A DNA stretch of 64,000 nt, taken from the NCBI RefSeq assembly GCF_023213175.1, contig NZ_CP093312.1, positions 1,984,001 through 2,048,000 on the forward strand. The letters are read 5' to 3'. The translations under genes and the position numbers were made by a program. Shown in pieces: positions 1 through 8,708 of this stretch. This stretch comes from Sulfurovum sp. XGS-02. Lineage in GTDB: Bacteria > Campylobacterota > Campylobacteria > Campylobacterales > Sulfurovaceae. A model generated the notes under the pieces. That model did not search any database. It had not been told where the DNA came from and saw nothing but the letters and a program-made list of their open reading frames with translations. Position 1 is the stretch's first letter, and each line of letters opens with the position of its first letter.

Positions 1-107
1 GTTCAACTCTTACAAGCACAGAGGTGAGACTTTTATAGAACTGGTGAAAAATTTAAAAAAATAATTTATTTTGTCTGTTACATACTATTTTTTTAAGTTT
101 ATGCAGT

Positions 108-113
108 TATAAT
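108..113 (+). promoter_or_regulatory. -10 box of tRNA-Phe promoter
   Basis: A perfect TATAAT lies 36 bases before the mature tRNA-Phe. No TTGACA-like -35 is seen, which is usual for sigma-70 promoters in Campylobacterota; the upstream stretch is T-rich. Initiation about 7 bases downstream would start the transcript near base 120, at the foot of the leader hairpin. Confidence 0.6.
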
Positions 114-120
114 TCTATCC

Positions 121-147
121 ACTTAAACAGAGATCTTCTCTTTAAGT
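121..147 (+). other. Leader hairpin abutting tRNA-Phe
   Basis: Bases 121-127 (ACTTAAA) pair with 141-147 (TTTAAGT), and 130-133 (GAGA) with 137-140 (TCTC), giving an 11-bp stem with a 2-base bulge and a 3-base loop. It fills the whole leader between the predicted start and one base before the tRNA. It may guide RNase P or protect the precursor; that is inference. Confidence 0.6.
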
Positions 148-148
148 T

Positions 149-224
149 GGCTCCATAGCTCAGTTGGTAGAGCAAAGGATTGAAAATCCTTGTGTCGGCG
201 GTTCGATTCCGTCTGGCGCCACCA
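149..224 (+). tRNA. tRNA-Phe (GAA)
   Basis: A 76-base cloverleaf with encoded CCA. The D-stem GCTC/GAGC, anticodon stem AAGGA/TCCTT, anticodon GAA at 182-184 and the T-loop TTCGATT are all clear. Odd point: acceptor position 4 is T (152) opposite C (217), a U-C mismatch in an otherwise paired 7-bp stem; the T-stem also has a G-U pair. Confidence 0.96.
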
Positions 225-387
225 TTATCTTTTATAATCACCCTCAAAATATTCATATCCATTAACCAAAACCTTCAAAAAGTAGTCATTTTTCTTAAAA
301 ACAACGTCAAAATCGCTATTTTCTTATGCTGATTATTTGTATTGTTACCCCAAAACTCTACGTAAATACGACACCTCTTCACATTTA

Positions 388-448
388 TTAACTATTTGTT
401 AACTAATTATTAATTTTATTGACATTATTCAAGAATTTAGGTTATACT
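388..448 (+). promoter_or_regulatory. Porin promoter with upstream direct repeats
   Basis: TTGACA at 419-424 and TATACT at 443-448 are separated by 18 bases, a near-consensus sigma-70 promoter, predicting a start near 455. Just upstream, TTAACTA occurs twice (388-394 and 399-405), 11 bases apart, so both copies face the same side of the helix. That spacing fits an activator or repressor site, but the protein is unknown. Confidence 0.75.
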
Positions 449-482
449 TATGCTGTATTCAAACAAATTCAAGGAGATTACA

Positions 483-1709
483 ATGAAAAAAACATTATTA
501 CTTTCAGTAGTAGCGTCAACAATGATCATGGCTGGTGGAGATATCGCTCCAGTTGAGCCAGTAGTAGAAGCACCGGCAGCAGCATCTGCATGGGAATTTA
601 GTGGAAACGCGGTAGTTTATTACCAGACAGCTGACCAATGGTATGGAGACTACAGTCTTTTTGACCAAGAAGCATCAGCAGCAGACGCTGGTATCCAACT
701 TAGAGCGACTAACAACGATGTAGTTGCTGGTATCGGTGCAGGTTTTGCAGTAAATGGACTTTCTACTCTTAACTTAGAAAATAGTGTAGTAAATGGTGTT
801 ATGCAACTTACTGGAAACCCAGTAGCTGGAAATGATATTGATGATGTAACTGACGGTGGGTGGATCTCAGAAGCTTACTTGACTTACGGATTTGGTAACA
901 CAAGCATCAAAGCGGGTCGTCAAACACTTCCAAAATCACTTTCTCCATTTGCATACTCAGAAAACTGGAATGTATTTGCAAACACATTTGATTCTGTATT
1001 AGTAGTAAACACTGATATTGAAAACACAACTATCGTTGGTGCATGGGTATATGGCGGTAACGTTAACTCTTTTGGAATGACTAACCTAACTGATTTCAAT
1101 GCATTGAATGATGATGATGGTGTATATATGTTAACACTACAAAACAAGTCAATCGCAGATTTAACATTGACAGGTTCTTACTACTATGGTTCTGAGCACA
1201 TTGGTGGAGAAGATACTCAAATTCTATGGGGTGATGCTGCATACGATGCAGGAAGCTTTGGTCTTGGTATCCAAGGTGGGACTTTGATGAATGATAGTTT
1301 TGTAGATGACATGACTGCATTTGGTGCAAAAATCACTACTGAAGTAAGTGGTTTCAACCTTATGGCTGCATACTCTGATGTACAAGATGGTGCAATGTTA
1401 CAACTAGGTGGAACAACTTCAGCACTTTATACTAATACAGTTGCAAACGAATTAGTTAATGGTCTTTTAGAAATAGATGCTTCTAAAATCCTTGTTGGTG
1501 CAGGTGTAGATGCACTTGGAGGAAACTTCAATGCTGCATATGCAATGACTGATTCTGATGTTACAGGTGATGTAAATGAGTTTGATCTTGTTTATTCAAC
1601 AAACCTTACAGATGCTCTAGGTCTAACTGCTGCTTACGTAAATATTGATGCAGATGCAATGACTGATTCACTTAACGTTGTACGTCTAATCGCAAACTAC
1701 AACTTCTAA
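483..1709 (+). CDS. Outer-membrane porin (Campylobacterota major-porin type)
   Basis: The product (408 aa) is a secreted beta-barrel protein that probably forms a diffusion channel in the outer membrane. The start is set at the ATG at 483, preceded by AAGGAG; an upstream in-frame ATG at 450 lies on the -10/start region and would spoil the signal peptide. Residues 1-17 are a signal sequence (MKKTLLLSVV...). The mature start has the motif AGGDIAPVEPVVEAP. The rest alternates short Gly/Asn/Asp turns with amphipathic strands, and the protein ends in Tyr-Asn-Phe, the aromatic C-terminus recognised by the BAM machinery. It is monocistronic, with its own promoter and terminator. The strong promoter suggests high expression. 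Family assignment to OprD-like or Campylobacter porins is by overall look; the substrate is unknown. Confidence 0.85.
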   Translation: MKKTLLLSVVASTMIMAGGDIAPVEPVVEAPAAASAWEFSGNAVVYYQTADQWYGDYSLFDQEASAADAGIQLRATNNDVVAGIGAGFAVNGLSTLNLENSVVNGVMQLTGNPVAGNDIDDVTDGGWISEAYLTYGFGNTSIKAGRQTLPKSLSPFAYSENWNVFANTFDSVLVVNTDIENTTIVGAWVYGGNVNSFGMTNLTDFNALNDDDGVYMLTLQNKSIADLTLTGSYYYGSEHIGGEDTQILWGDAAYDAGSFGLGIQGGTLMNDSFVDDMTAFGAKITTEVSGFNLMAAYSDVQDGAMLQLGGTTSALYTNTVANELVNGLLEIDASKILVGAGVDALGGNFNAAYAMTDSDVTGDVNEFDLVYSTNLTDALGLTAAYVNIDADAMTDSLNVVRLIANYNF

Positions 1710-1738
1710 GAATCACTTCTTTAAGTTTTACTTGCTTT

Positions 1739-1775
1739 AGAGTTCAGGCTTTTGCCTGGCTCTAACCTCTTTTTA
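1739..1775 (+). terminator. Rho-independent terminator after porin
   Basis: AGAG(T)TCAGGC pairs with GCCTGGCTCT around a TTTT loop, about 10 bp with one bulged T, followed by a T-rich tail (CTCTTTTTAC). It lies 30 bases past the porin stop. Confidence 0.7.
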
Positions 1776-1829
1776 CTTCTTAAATCCTTTTACATTTTTT
1801 CAACCTTATACATTTTTTTATCTTTTGGC

Positions 1830-1835
1830 TATAAT
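1830..1835 (+). promoter_or_regulatory. -10 box before rimO
   Basis: TATAAT lies 32 bases before the rimO ATG, after a T-rich stretch and with no clear -35. The predicted leader is about 26 bases and carries no good Shine-Dalgarno sequence. Confidence 0.5.
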
Positions 1836-1867
1836 GCTGAAAAAGTTTAAAATACAAATGAGTTTTA

Positions 1868-3184
1868 ATGAACAGTAAAAAATTACACTTGGTCAGCCTT
1901 GGCTGTACTAAAAACCTTGTCGACAGCGAAGTGATGCTCGGTCGTCTGAAAGAGTATGAGATCACCGATGACAATACTGAGGCTGATGTCATCATCGTAA
2001 ACACCTGTGGATTCATCGATGCGGCCAAAGAAGAGAGTATCAACACGGTACTGAACCTGCATGACGAACGTAAAGAGAACTCTATCCTGGTGATGAGCGG
2101 ATGTTTGAGCGAACGTTATAAAGAAGAGCTACAGGCAGATATGCCTGAAATTGACATCTTTACCGGTGTAGGTGACTACGAGAAGATCGATGAGCTGATC
2201 GCCTCTAAACAGAGTACTTTCAGCCCGGAAGTCTACCTTGCTACGGAAACATCCGGAAGGGTCATTACAGGATCCAACTACCATGCCTACATCAAGATAG
2301 CAGAAGGGTGCAACCAGGCATGTTCTTTCTGTGCGATCCCAAGTTTTAAAGGAAAGCTGCATTCGCGCTCACTCTCTTCCATCATCAAAGAGATAGAGAA
2401 CCTTGTAGACCAAGGCTTTTATGACTTCTCTTTCATCTCTCAGGATAGCTCCAGCTACGGACGTGACATGGGGATTAAAGATGGTCTGGTCGACCTCATC
2501 AAAGGTGTTGAAGCTATAGAGGGTGTCAAGTCTGCACGTATCTTGTACCTTTACCCTAGTACCACAACTTTTGCACTTGTCGATGCCATCGCGGACTCTG
2601 ATGTATTCCAGACCTATTATGATATGCCTATCCAGCACATCGATGATGGGGTGCTCAAAACCATGAAACGCGGGTTCGGAGAGAAGAAGACCATCGAACT
2701 GCTTGAATACATGAAAAGCAAACCGGGTGCCTTTTTACGTACCTCTGTGATCGCAGGACACCCTGGCGAAAGTGTAGAGAGCTTTCAGCGACTGTGTGAC
2801 TTTATGGAAACCTTCGAGTTTGACAGATTTAACACCTTCCACTACTCTAATGAAGAGACAACCGCTGCTTATAACATGGAACAGGTCGATGAAGAGACCA
2901 TTGACCAAAGAGCACAAATTCTTGGTGAGATCGCAGAAGAGAGTACGCTCAAGTCGCTTGAAAAAACGGTCGGACAAACCCTTACGGTCGTCATAGATGG
3001 CGAAAGTGATGAACACGAATACCTGCTTTCAGCAAGACCGCTCATCTGGGCGGTGGATATCGATGGTGAGATCCTCATCAATGATACCTCTGACCTGCCT
3101 GTTGAGTATGGGAAAAGATATGAGGCAAAAGTGACTGAACTGGTGGGTACACAACTTCTTGCTACACTGATCAAGGCACTCTAA
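1868..3184 (+). CDS. rimO: Ribosomal protein S12 methylthiotransferase RimO
   Basis: RimO is a radical SAM enzyme that adds a methylthio group to an aspartate of ribosomal protein S12. The 438-aa product has the family's three parts. The N-terminal UPF0004 domain holds cluster cysteines C13, C47 and C79. The radical SAM domain has the CxxxCxxC motif at C148, C152 and C155. The C-terminus is a TRAM-like domain (from about residue 370) where S12 is bound. The opening LHLVSLGCTKNLVDSE is diagnostic for RimO rather than MiaB, whose separate gene lies at 5661-6959. tilS follows after 8 bases, so the two are probably cotranscribed. Length is normal for the family. Confidence 0.97.
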   Translation: MNSKKLHLVSLGCTKNLVDSEVMLGRLKEYEITDDNTEADVIIVNTCGFIDAAKEESINTVLNLHDERKENSILVMSGCLSERYKEELQADMPEIDIFTGVGDYEKIDELIASKQSTFSPEVYLATETSGRVITGSNYHAYIKIAEGCNQACSFCAIPSFKGKLHSRSLSSIIKEIENLVDQGFYDFSFISQDSSSYGRDMGIKDGLVDLIKGVEAIEGVKSARILYLYPSTTTFALVDAIADSDVFQTYYDMPIQHIDDGVLKTMKRGFGEKKTIELLEYMKSKPGAFLRTSVIAGHPGESVESFQRLCDFMETFEFDRFNTFHYSNEETTAAYNMEQVDEETIDQRAQILGEIAEESTLKSLEKTVGQTLTVVIDGESDEHEYLLSARPLIWAVDIDGEILINDTSDLPVEYGKRYEAKVTELVGTQLLATLIKAL

Positions 3185-3192
3185 ACCAGCCT

Positions 3193-4176
3193 ATGCTCAC
3201 ACTCGACCTCTCACACCTCAAAGGGAAAAAGAATTTATTGGCTTTTTCCGCAGGTGTGGACTCCTCTGCACTCTTCTTTTTACTCCTGGAACACCATATA
3301 AAGTTCGATATCGCCATCGTCAATTATGGTACACGCGAAACGAGTGATGAAGAAGAGGCGCATGCCAAAGCCCTTGCTAAAAAATATAAACTCTACTGTC
3401 ACAGCATTAAAGCCCCTACATTTCACAGCCATTTTGAAAAACAGGCTAGAGACTTTCGCTATGAATTTTTTGAATCTCTTATCACTATAGAAGGCTACGA
3501 TACCCTGATCACTGCCCATCAGCTCAATGATCAGCTGGAGTGGCTACTTATGCGTCTTAGCAAAGGAGCAGGCTTAAGTGAACTTCTGGGCCTTGAACCT
3601 ATCACACAAAAAGGGCATTATGCCCTCATACGTCCACTGCTTGCCTATAGTAAAGAAGAGTTGCTTGAGTATCTGCAAACCAACGAACATCCTTATTTTG
3701 TGGATGAGAGCAACACGGATGAAAGCTATGAGCGCAATAAATTCAGAAAACACTTCTCCAATGCACTGATAGCAGAATACAAAGAGGGTATCAAACGCTC
3801 TATAGTATACTTGAGAAAAGACAAAGAGATACTGGAAAGCGGCTTTGAATCGATCTACAGCAACAAACTGCTGCACATTGTCCAGCTGCATACCCCCACT
3901 GCTAAGGTGAAAGCAGCGGATCTCACACTCAAAAAACTGGGCTACCTCCTCTCGGCTCCTCAGCGCCAGGAAATAGAGAAAGAATCCTCTTTGGTCATAG
4001 GCGGAGTGTGGAGTGTCGTACTTCAAGAGGATCTGCTCTTCATTGCTCCCTATCTCACAGTCGATATGCCAAAGAAATTTAAAGAGCTCTGCAGGGTACT
4101 AAAAGTACCAGGGAAGATAAGGCCTTACCTTTTTGAAGCACATATTGACCCTTCAGAGCTTACCTTCAGCCAGTGA
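3193..4176 (+). CDS. tilS: tRNA(Ile)-lysidine synthase TilS
   Basis: TilS joins lysine to C34 of tRNA-Ile(CAU), changing both its charging and its codon from AUG to AUA. The N-type ATP pyrophosphatase P-loop is seen as SAGVDSS at residues 19-25, a variant of SGGxDS. A conserved AHQLNDQLEWLLMRLSKG segment follows, where the usual HHxDDQxE is partly changed. The 327-aa protein is shorter than E. coli TilS (over 400 aa) and lacks much of the C-terminal substrate-binding region, as other short TilS proteins do. It is 8 bases downstream of rimO on the same strand. It meets the convergent recombinase gene 6 bases past its stop. Confidence 0.9.
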   Translation: MLTLDLSHLKGKKNLLAFSAGVDSSALFFLLLEHHIKFDIAIVNYGTRETSDEEEAHAKALAKKYKLYCHSIKAPTFHSHFEKQARDFRYEFFESLITIEGYDTLITAHQLNDQLEWLLMRLSKGAGLSELLGLEPITQKGHYALIRPLLAYSKEELLEYLQTNEHPYFVDESNTDESYERNKFRKHFSNALIAEYKEGIKRSIVYLRKDKEILESGFESIYSNKLLHIVQLHTPTAKVKAADLTLKKLGYLLSAPQRQEIEKESSLVIGGVWSVVLQEDLLFIAPYLTVDMPKKFKELCRVLKVPGKIRPYLFEAHIDPSELTFSQ

Positions 4177-4182
4177 TCACAC

Positions 4183-5025
4183 TTACTGCTCTTTTGCATC
4201 GGCTAAAGGGTGTGCTTTCATGTACTCCTGCATTTTTTTGACACTTCCAAGCTTTGTGTAGACCTGTGTAGTTGCCATCGTTTCGTGCCCTAAAAGTTCA
4301 CTCACATCTGCGATACGTGCACCGTTATTGAGCAGATGCGTGGCAAAAGAGTGCCGCAGTTGATGCGGTGTCACTTTCAAGCCCTGTCTCTTGAAAAGTT
4401 TTGTAAGTATATAACGTAACTGTGCAGCGTTCATAGGTGCGGCACCTTTTTCAAACAGATACTTTTTAGGAGATCTGCTCTTAAGATACAAAGTAATAAG
4501 TTGTTGCAAACTGCCCAACAAAGGCAGCTCTCTTACCTTGTTCCCTTTACCATGGATCTGTATCCATCCCCCTTTGATATCTTCAAGTTTGAGAGTACTC
4601 AGTTCAGAGATACGCAACCCCAATCCGTAGAGCATAGAAATAAGCAGTTTCTCCTCCATATTGGCATGACTCAGTACCTCTTCTATATAGTTCTCTTCAA
4701 CGGGCTTAGGGAGGCTTTGAGGTACCTTTATGGACTCATCCCCTATAAGTCTGATACGCAGATGACACTGATCTTCGAGGTATTTTGTAAAAGAGTGGAT
4801 AGCAGAGAGTTTTTTGACAATGGTCTTTTTATGATTTTTAACGATCTTGAAACGAAAAGGAGTGATATCCAGCACCGTGATACCATCTTCTTCATACACA
4901 TGGCTCTCTTCGAGCATTTGCCTCAATACTATCTCATACGTCACTATAGAGGTTTCAGAATAGCCTCTAACGTCAAACAGATAATGTAAAAACTCCTCAG
5001 ATGCCTCTTGAAGTTTATCTTTCAT
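4183..5025 (-). CDS. Xer-type tyrosine recombinase (XerH-like)
   Basis: A 280-aa tyrosine recombinase with the SAM-like core-binding domain at about residues 5-95 and the catalytic domain at 105-275. The active-site set is complete: R138, K160, H221, R224, H247 and nucleophile Y256. Campylobacterota generally use one Xer protein (XerH) acting at a difH site to resolve chromosome dimers, so that is the likely role. No integrase-style accessory genes or att-like repeats are nearby, so it looks like a housekeeping gene. It lies downstream of the DUF374 gene (3-base gap) and miaB in a minus-strand operon. XerD or a plasmid-type integrase is less likely from size and context. Confidence 0.85.
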   Translation of the reverse strand: MKDKLQEASEEFLHYLFDVRGYSETSIVTYEIVLRQMLEESHVYEEDGITVLDITPFRFKIVKNHKKTIVKKLSAIHSFTKYLEDQCHLRIRLIGDESIKVPQSLPKPVEENYIEEVLSHANMEEKLLISMLYGLGLRISELSTLKLEDIKGGWIQIHGKGNKVRELPLLGSLQQLITLYLKSRSPKKYLFEKGAAPMNAAQLRYILTKLFKRQGLKVTPHQLRHSFATHLLNNGARIADVSELLGHETMATTQVYTKLGSVKKMQEYMKAHPLADAKEQ

Positions 5026-5028
5026 CTC

Positions 5029-5652
5029 TTAATGCACCGTATGGGTTAACATTTTTTCTCTAAGGAAGTTTCTGGCATCATCCAGTTCCATACCCTCCAA
5101 AGAGACACTCTCCAAATAGAAATCGATGGTCGTAAAAGGTTTGGGAATAAGAAATTTGTCCCAGCTTCCAAGCTGCCAATACGCCTTAGGTATATAATTG
5201 ACTGTTAATACCGGTGCCTTGGCTTTATGTGCCAACGCGATAGCACCATCACTGATGCTGTGGCGCGGCCCCCTGGGACCATCAGGGGTCACCAGCAGGT
5301 CATCCCCTTTTTTGAGTGCCCTGAATGCTTCTAAGAGTACCTGTTTGGCTCCACGGCTACTAGAGCCTCGCAAAGGCGCTATAGAGAAATAGATCAGTAT
5401 CCTTGCGATCATCTCGCCATCGAAGTGCCTGGAGATGATCCCGGAAGCTGACTGTTTTTTATGAAAATGGCGATAGGCTTGGGGAGACATCAGCAGTTCA
5501 CCGTGCCAACAGACCACTATCGACTGATCCTGGCTTATCTCACCCATGATATGAAAGTTTTTTTTAGAGGTAAGCCAGTAAAAACGCATCAGAAGATAGC
5601 CCAGCGGGGGGAGCAGGACTTGAGCAATACTTCGTGATAGTGTTTTAAACAT
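5029..5652 (-). CDS. DUF374 lysophospholipid acyltransferase-family protein
   Basis: A 207-aa DUF374 protein, related to the LPLAT acyltransferases. An N-terminal hydrophobic stretch (about residues 8-27) probably anchors it to the inner membrane. The acyltransferase-like blocks seen are CWHGELLMSP (residues 48-57), where a histidine sits in the position of the catalytic HxxxxD region, then SRHFDGEMIA, and TPDGPRGPRH, the DUF374 hallmark. The substrate is not known; a lipid or lipid A-type acyl transfer is inferred from the fold. The ATG follows an AGGAG that overlaps the end of miaB, suggesting translational coupling. In H. pylori I recall a homologue adjacent to miaB as well. Confidence 0.8.
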   Translation of the reverse strand: MFKTLSRSIAQVLLPPLGYLLMRFYWLTSKKNFHIMGEISQDQSIVVCWHGELLMSPQAYRHFHKKQSASGIISRHFDGEMIARILIYFSIAPLRGSSSRGAKQVLLEAFRALKKGDDLLVTPDGPRGPRHSISDGAIALAHKAKAPVLTVNYIPKAYWQLGSWDKFLIPKPFTTIDFYLESVSLEGMELDDARNFLREKMLTHTVH

Positions 5653-5660
5653 TAGCTCTC

Positions 5661-6959
5661 CTAAACAAGCACTCCATCAAGAGCACCCCTAGAGGTTTTT
5701 GTCACTTTGACATCTACTATTTTACCTAAAAGCTCTTCACTTCCCTGAACGAAAAAGAGTTTACCATCATCTGAACGCCCTGAAACCCTTCCGTTGGGTT
5801 TGAGTTCATCAAAATAGACTTGATGTATAGTACCCAACTGCGCATCCATGATCTCATCCAGGATCTCAGTATGTCGTGCCTGAAGTCGTGTCAATCTCTC
5901 TCCGGCTACATCGCCGTCGATTTGATTATCAAACTCTGCTGCTTCAGTATGCGGACGGGGAGAGTATTTGAAAGAGAACATCTGCTCAAAACGTACTTTT
6001 TCCAGTACATCCATCGTATCTTCAAAGTCCGCATCACTTTCACCCGGAAAACCAACGATGATATCTGTAGAGATCGTGGCTTCAGGGCAAAGTGTACGGA
6101 TCTTTTCACAGCGGTTCAGGAAGTTCTCTTTGGTATACCCTCTTTTCATTGCTTTGAGCAGTGATGTCGAGCCACTTTGCAAAGGCACATGTATCTGTTT
6201 GCATATCTTAGGATTAGAGGCGAACTCCTGAATGAAAGCATCATCCATATGTAAAGGGTGAGGAGAGGTAAACCGTATGCGCTCCAACCCCTCTATCTTA
6301 GAGATCTTTTGTAATAACTGTGTAAAATCACACTGTTCTTCTGAAGATCCGAATCGTCTTCCGTAGTTATTGACATTCTGTCCAAGAAGCATCACCTCTT
6401 TTGCACCGGTAGCTACCGCTTTTTTAATCTCTTGTACGATAAGGTCAGAAGGAATCGATATCTCTTCTCCACGTGTTGCAGGTACGATACAGAAGGTACA
6501 AGACTTGTCACATCCTATGGAGATATTGACCATCGCTTTGTAAGGGTTGCTTCTGTACTCGCCAAAGGCATAGGTACTTTCATCAAAATCCGTACTGACC
6601 TCTACGGCATGCTTTTTATGGACCACTTCAGTGATCTTCGAGACATTTCTTGCGCCTAGCACAAAGTCTACAGAGGGTGCACGTTTGATGATCTCATCAC
6701 CTAAATGGGAAGCGGTACATCCTGTCACACCGATTTTGGCAGAGGGTTTTTTGTTTTTGTTAAAGACACCGATCTCTGAAAAGAGTTTTGCAACAGGCTT
6801 CTCTCTGACAGAACAGGTATTAATGATGATAAGGTCAGCATCTTTCAGATTTTCAGTGATTTCGTAGGATTCTTTTTGGTTCAGCTCTGCGATCATATGT
6901 TCACTGTCACGAACGTTCATCGCACAACCAAGTGTTTCTATAAATAATTTTTTACTCAA
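5661..6959 (-). CDS. miaB: tRNA-2-methylthio-N6-dimethylallyladenosine synthase MiaB
   Basis: MiaB is a radical SAM methylthiotransferase that converts i6A37 to ms2i6A37 in tRNAs reading UNN codons. The 432-aa protein shows UPF0004 cysteines C12, C49 and C81, the radical SAM motif C150-xxx-C154-xx-C157, and a C-terminal TRAM domain from about residue 370. The start is a TTG at 6957-6959, with an AG-rich ribosome site 8 bases before it. The gene supplying its i6A substrate, miaA, is at 20945-21847. It heads the minus-strand run miaB-DUF374-xer. Confidence 0.96.
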   Translation of the reverse strand: MSKKLFIETLGCAMNVRDSEHMIAELNQKESYEITENLKDADLIIINTCSVREKPVAKLFSEIGVFNKNKKPSAKIGVTGCTASHLGDEIIKRAPSVDFVLGARNVSKITEVVHKKHAVEVSTDFDESTYAFGEYRSNPYKAMVNISIGCDKSCTFCIVPATRGEEISIPSDLIVQEIKKAVATGAKEVMLLGQNVNNYGRRFGSSEEQCDFTQLLQKISKIEGLERIRFTSPHPLHMDDAFIQEFASNPKICKQIHVPLQSGSTSLLKAMKRGYTKENFLNRCEKIRTLCPEATISTDIIVGFPGESDADFEDTMDVLEKVRFEQMFSFKYSPRPHTEAAEFDNQIDGDVAGERLTRLQARHTEILDEIMDAQLGTIHQVYFDELKPNGRVSGRSDDGKLFFVQGSEELLGKIVDVKVTKTSRGALDGVLV

Positions 6960-7003
6960 ATGTTATCTCTTCTTTAATGGGGTAGTTTTTTGAACTGAAG
7001 CCC

Positions 7004-7026
7004 AAAAAACCATGCTTACGCCAAGC
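7004..7026 (-). terminator. Weak terminator after HP0268-type gene
   Basis: On the minus strand GCTT-GGCGT-AAGC is followed by ATGG and a run of six T. The stem is only 4 bp, so it may work poorly and let transcription run on into miaB. Confidence 0.35.
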
Positions 7027-7043
7027 CTACCTTAGAAGCAGTC

Positions 7044-7283
7044 TTATGCGATAATGTGTACTTCGTAGATATATTCATTCTCATCCAGTCCGTACTTGAC
7101 TTCTCTCATATATACAGAGAAACCTTTTTCTTCAAAATATTCGATCAACTCTTTCAGCTCTTTATGCGAGTTATCTTTATCAAAATAAAAGATAGATCTA
7201 TTCGCTAGTTCATCTTCTATTTTTTGCAATTCAATCGTTTTCGGCTTCGCTTTAAGGGTTGTTCTAGCAAGTTTTAATTTCAT
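7044..7283 (-). CDS. HP0268-family small nuclease
   Basis: A 79-aa protein matching my memory of H. pylori HP0268 in length and landmarks: start MKLKLARTT, central RSIFYFDKDNSHKEL, and end YEVHIIA. HP0268 was described as a small MutS2 Smr-like fold protein with nicking and purine-specific RNase activity; that function is carried over by family only. As in H. pylori, it lies immediately upstream of miaB and DUF374 on the same strand, so the order is conserved. About half the residues are charged, and no signal or membrane segment is seen. Confidence 0.75.
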   Translation of the reverse strand: MKLKLARTTLKAKPKTIELQKIEDELANRSIFYFDKDNSHKELKELIEYFEEKGFSVYMREVKYGLDENEYIYEVHIIA

Positions 7284-7482
7284 CTATGGATACCTTTTAA
7301 ATTATATTATTTATTCTTCCGATTTATACAACAATTATACTTTATTTTCTGTAAAGCTTTGGTTAGCTATAATAATCAACTTCAAAAACAACACCTCCCA
7401 AGACGTTATTGACACTGTTATGTTACCTCTTGTAGCGGTATATTGTATTGATTAGAAAAACATTTATAAATTAGGAAAAATC

Positions 7483-8646
7483 ATGGAAAAAATATTAGAC
7501 ATCATAGAAGCGATAGCACACGAAAAAAATATCTCTAAAGAGCATGCGATAGAAGCGTTTAAAGAAGCTTTGATCAATACAGCTAAGAAACTGACAAGCT
7601 TTACAAGTACCTTTGAAGTGAACATAGACAATGATACAAAAAAATATTCTGTCTATAAGGTCATTACCGTTGTAGCCGATGATGATGAACAACTTTATGT
7701 GGAAGTAGGAAAAGAGGGGAACAAGCAAGAAATCGAGTCAGACAGTTTCATCGCTCTCTCCGATGCACAAGAGTTTGATGACTCTTTAGAGGTAGGAGAC
7801 CAGTTAAAAGAGGAATTCATCTTGGAAGAACACGGGCGTACAGCTTCAGCAAATCTTTTCAGAGAGCTTGAGTACCATGTACAAAGACGTATAGAACAGG
7901 ATCTCTTTGAGAAATACAAAGAACAAGTAGGTTCAGTGATGTTAGGTACCGTGAACCGTGTGGATGCAGATGACAATACACATGTTGAGATCGGTGAGCT
8001 TAAAGGTATTCTTACACAGAGAAACCGTATCAAAGGTGAGAAGTTTAAACGCGGAGACTCTATCCGTGCACTTCTCAGATATGTAAGTGTTGATCCGGAT
8101 CATGGTCTTTTCCTGGAATTGACAAGAACTTCACCTAAATTCCTCGAAGCACTGATGGCCAATGAAGTACCTGAGATCGATGACGGTGTCGTAGAGATCG
8201 TGGCTGCAGCGAGGATCCCGGGGGAAAGAGCAAAAATAGCACTGAAAACAGAGCAGATGAATGTCGATCCTATCGGTGCAGCTGTGGGGGTTAAAGGTGT
8301 ACGTATCAATGCCGTCAGTGAAGAGCTTAACGGTGAAAATATCGACTGTATCGAATTCTCACCTATCCCTGAAGTTTTCATCACACGTGCATTAAGTCCT
8401 GCCATTTCTCAGAGTATCAAAGTAGATGCTGATGAGAAAAAAGCGGTTGTCAACATTACAAGCGATCAAAAAGCAAAAGCGATCGGTAAATCCGGAATTA
8501 ATATCCGTCTAGCCTCTATGCTGACAGGATATACGATAGAATTGAACGAAATTGAAGGGGTAACCGAAAGACAAGTAGATAGTTCAGAGAGTGCAGAAGT
8601 TACAAAAACGACTGATACATCAGCACTGGAAGATCTCTTTAAATAA
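7483..8646 (+). CDS. nusA: Transcription termination/antitermination factor NusA
   Basis: NusA binds RNA polymerase and nascent RNA and modulates pausing, termination and antitermination. The 387-aa product has the N-terminal polymerase-binding domain (about 1-130), an S1 domain (about 135-200, GSVMLGTVNRVD), and two KH domains (about 205-350, with GVKGVRINAVSEEL and IGKSGINIRLASML). It lacks the C-terminal acidic repeats of E. coli NusA, as is usual outside gammaproteobacteria. The ATG follows AGGAAAAATC. It stands alone rather than in a rimP-nusA-infB operon. A strong hairpin follows its stop. Confidence 0.95.
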   Translation: MEKILDIIEAIAHEKNISKEHAIEAFKEALINTAKKLTSFTSTFEVNIDNDTKKYSVYKVITVVADDDEQLYVEVGKEGNKQEIESDSFIALSDAQEFDDSLEVGDQLKEEFILEEHGRTASANLFRELEYHVQRRIEQDLFEKYKEQVGSVMLGTVNRVDADDNTHVEIGELKGILTQRNRIKGEKFKRGDSIRALLRYVSVDPDHGLFLELTRTSPKFLEALMANEVPEIDDGVVEIVAAARIPGERAKIALKTEQMNVDPIGAAVGVKGVRINAVSEELNGENIDCIEFSPIPEVFITRALSPAISQSIKVDADEKKAVVNITSDQKAKAIGKSGINIRLASMLTGYTIELNEIEGVTERQVDSSESAEVTKTTDTSALEDLFK

Positions 8647-8670
8647 GAAAATAGCTTGAAATAAACGCTC

Positions 8671-8699
8671 GTCATCCTCGGATTAGGTCCGAGAATGAC
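8671..8699. terminator. Bidirectional hairpin between nusA and tpiA
   Basis: GTCAT-c-CTCGGA and TCCGAG-a-ATGAC form an 11-bp stem with one C-A mismatch and a TTAGG loop. It sits between convergent genes, 25 bases past nusA and 10 bases past tpiA. There is no T-run on either side, so it may be a REP-like palindrome or a Rho-assisted terminator. Confidence 0.55.
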
Positions 8700-8708
8700 A
8701 CTATATGA

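Noticed and set aside
450-482. Porin start at the upstream ATG (450)
   Set aside because: That ATG overlaps the promoter start region and would put a charged leader before the signal peptide; AAGGAG serves the ATG at 483.
3574-4026. A 150-codon frame opposite tilS
   Set aside because: Overlaps a clear TilS protein, with no start signal or family features.
4183-5025. Integrase of a mobile island
   Set aside because: The size, complete single Xer architecture and housekeeping neighbours fit a chromosomal Xer; no att repeats, tRNA-end duplication or cargo genes are nearby.
7409-7444. TTGACA at 7409 and TATATT at 7439 as a nusA promoter
   Set aside because: The spacing is 24 bases, too long for sigma-70; no other convincing -10 partner was found.
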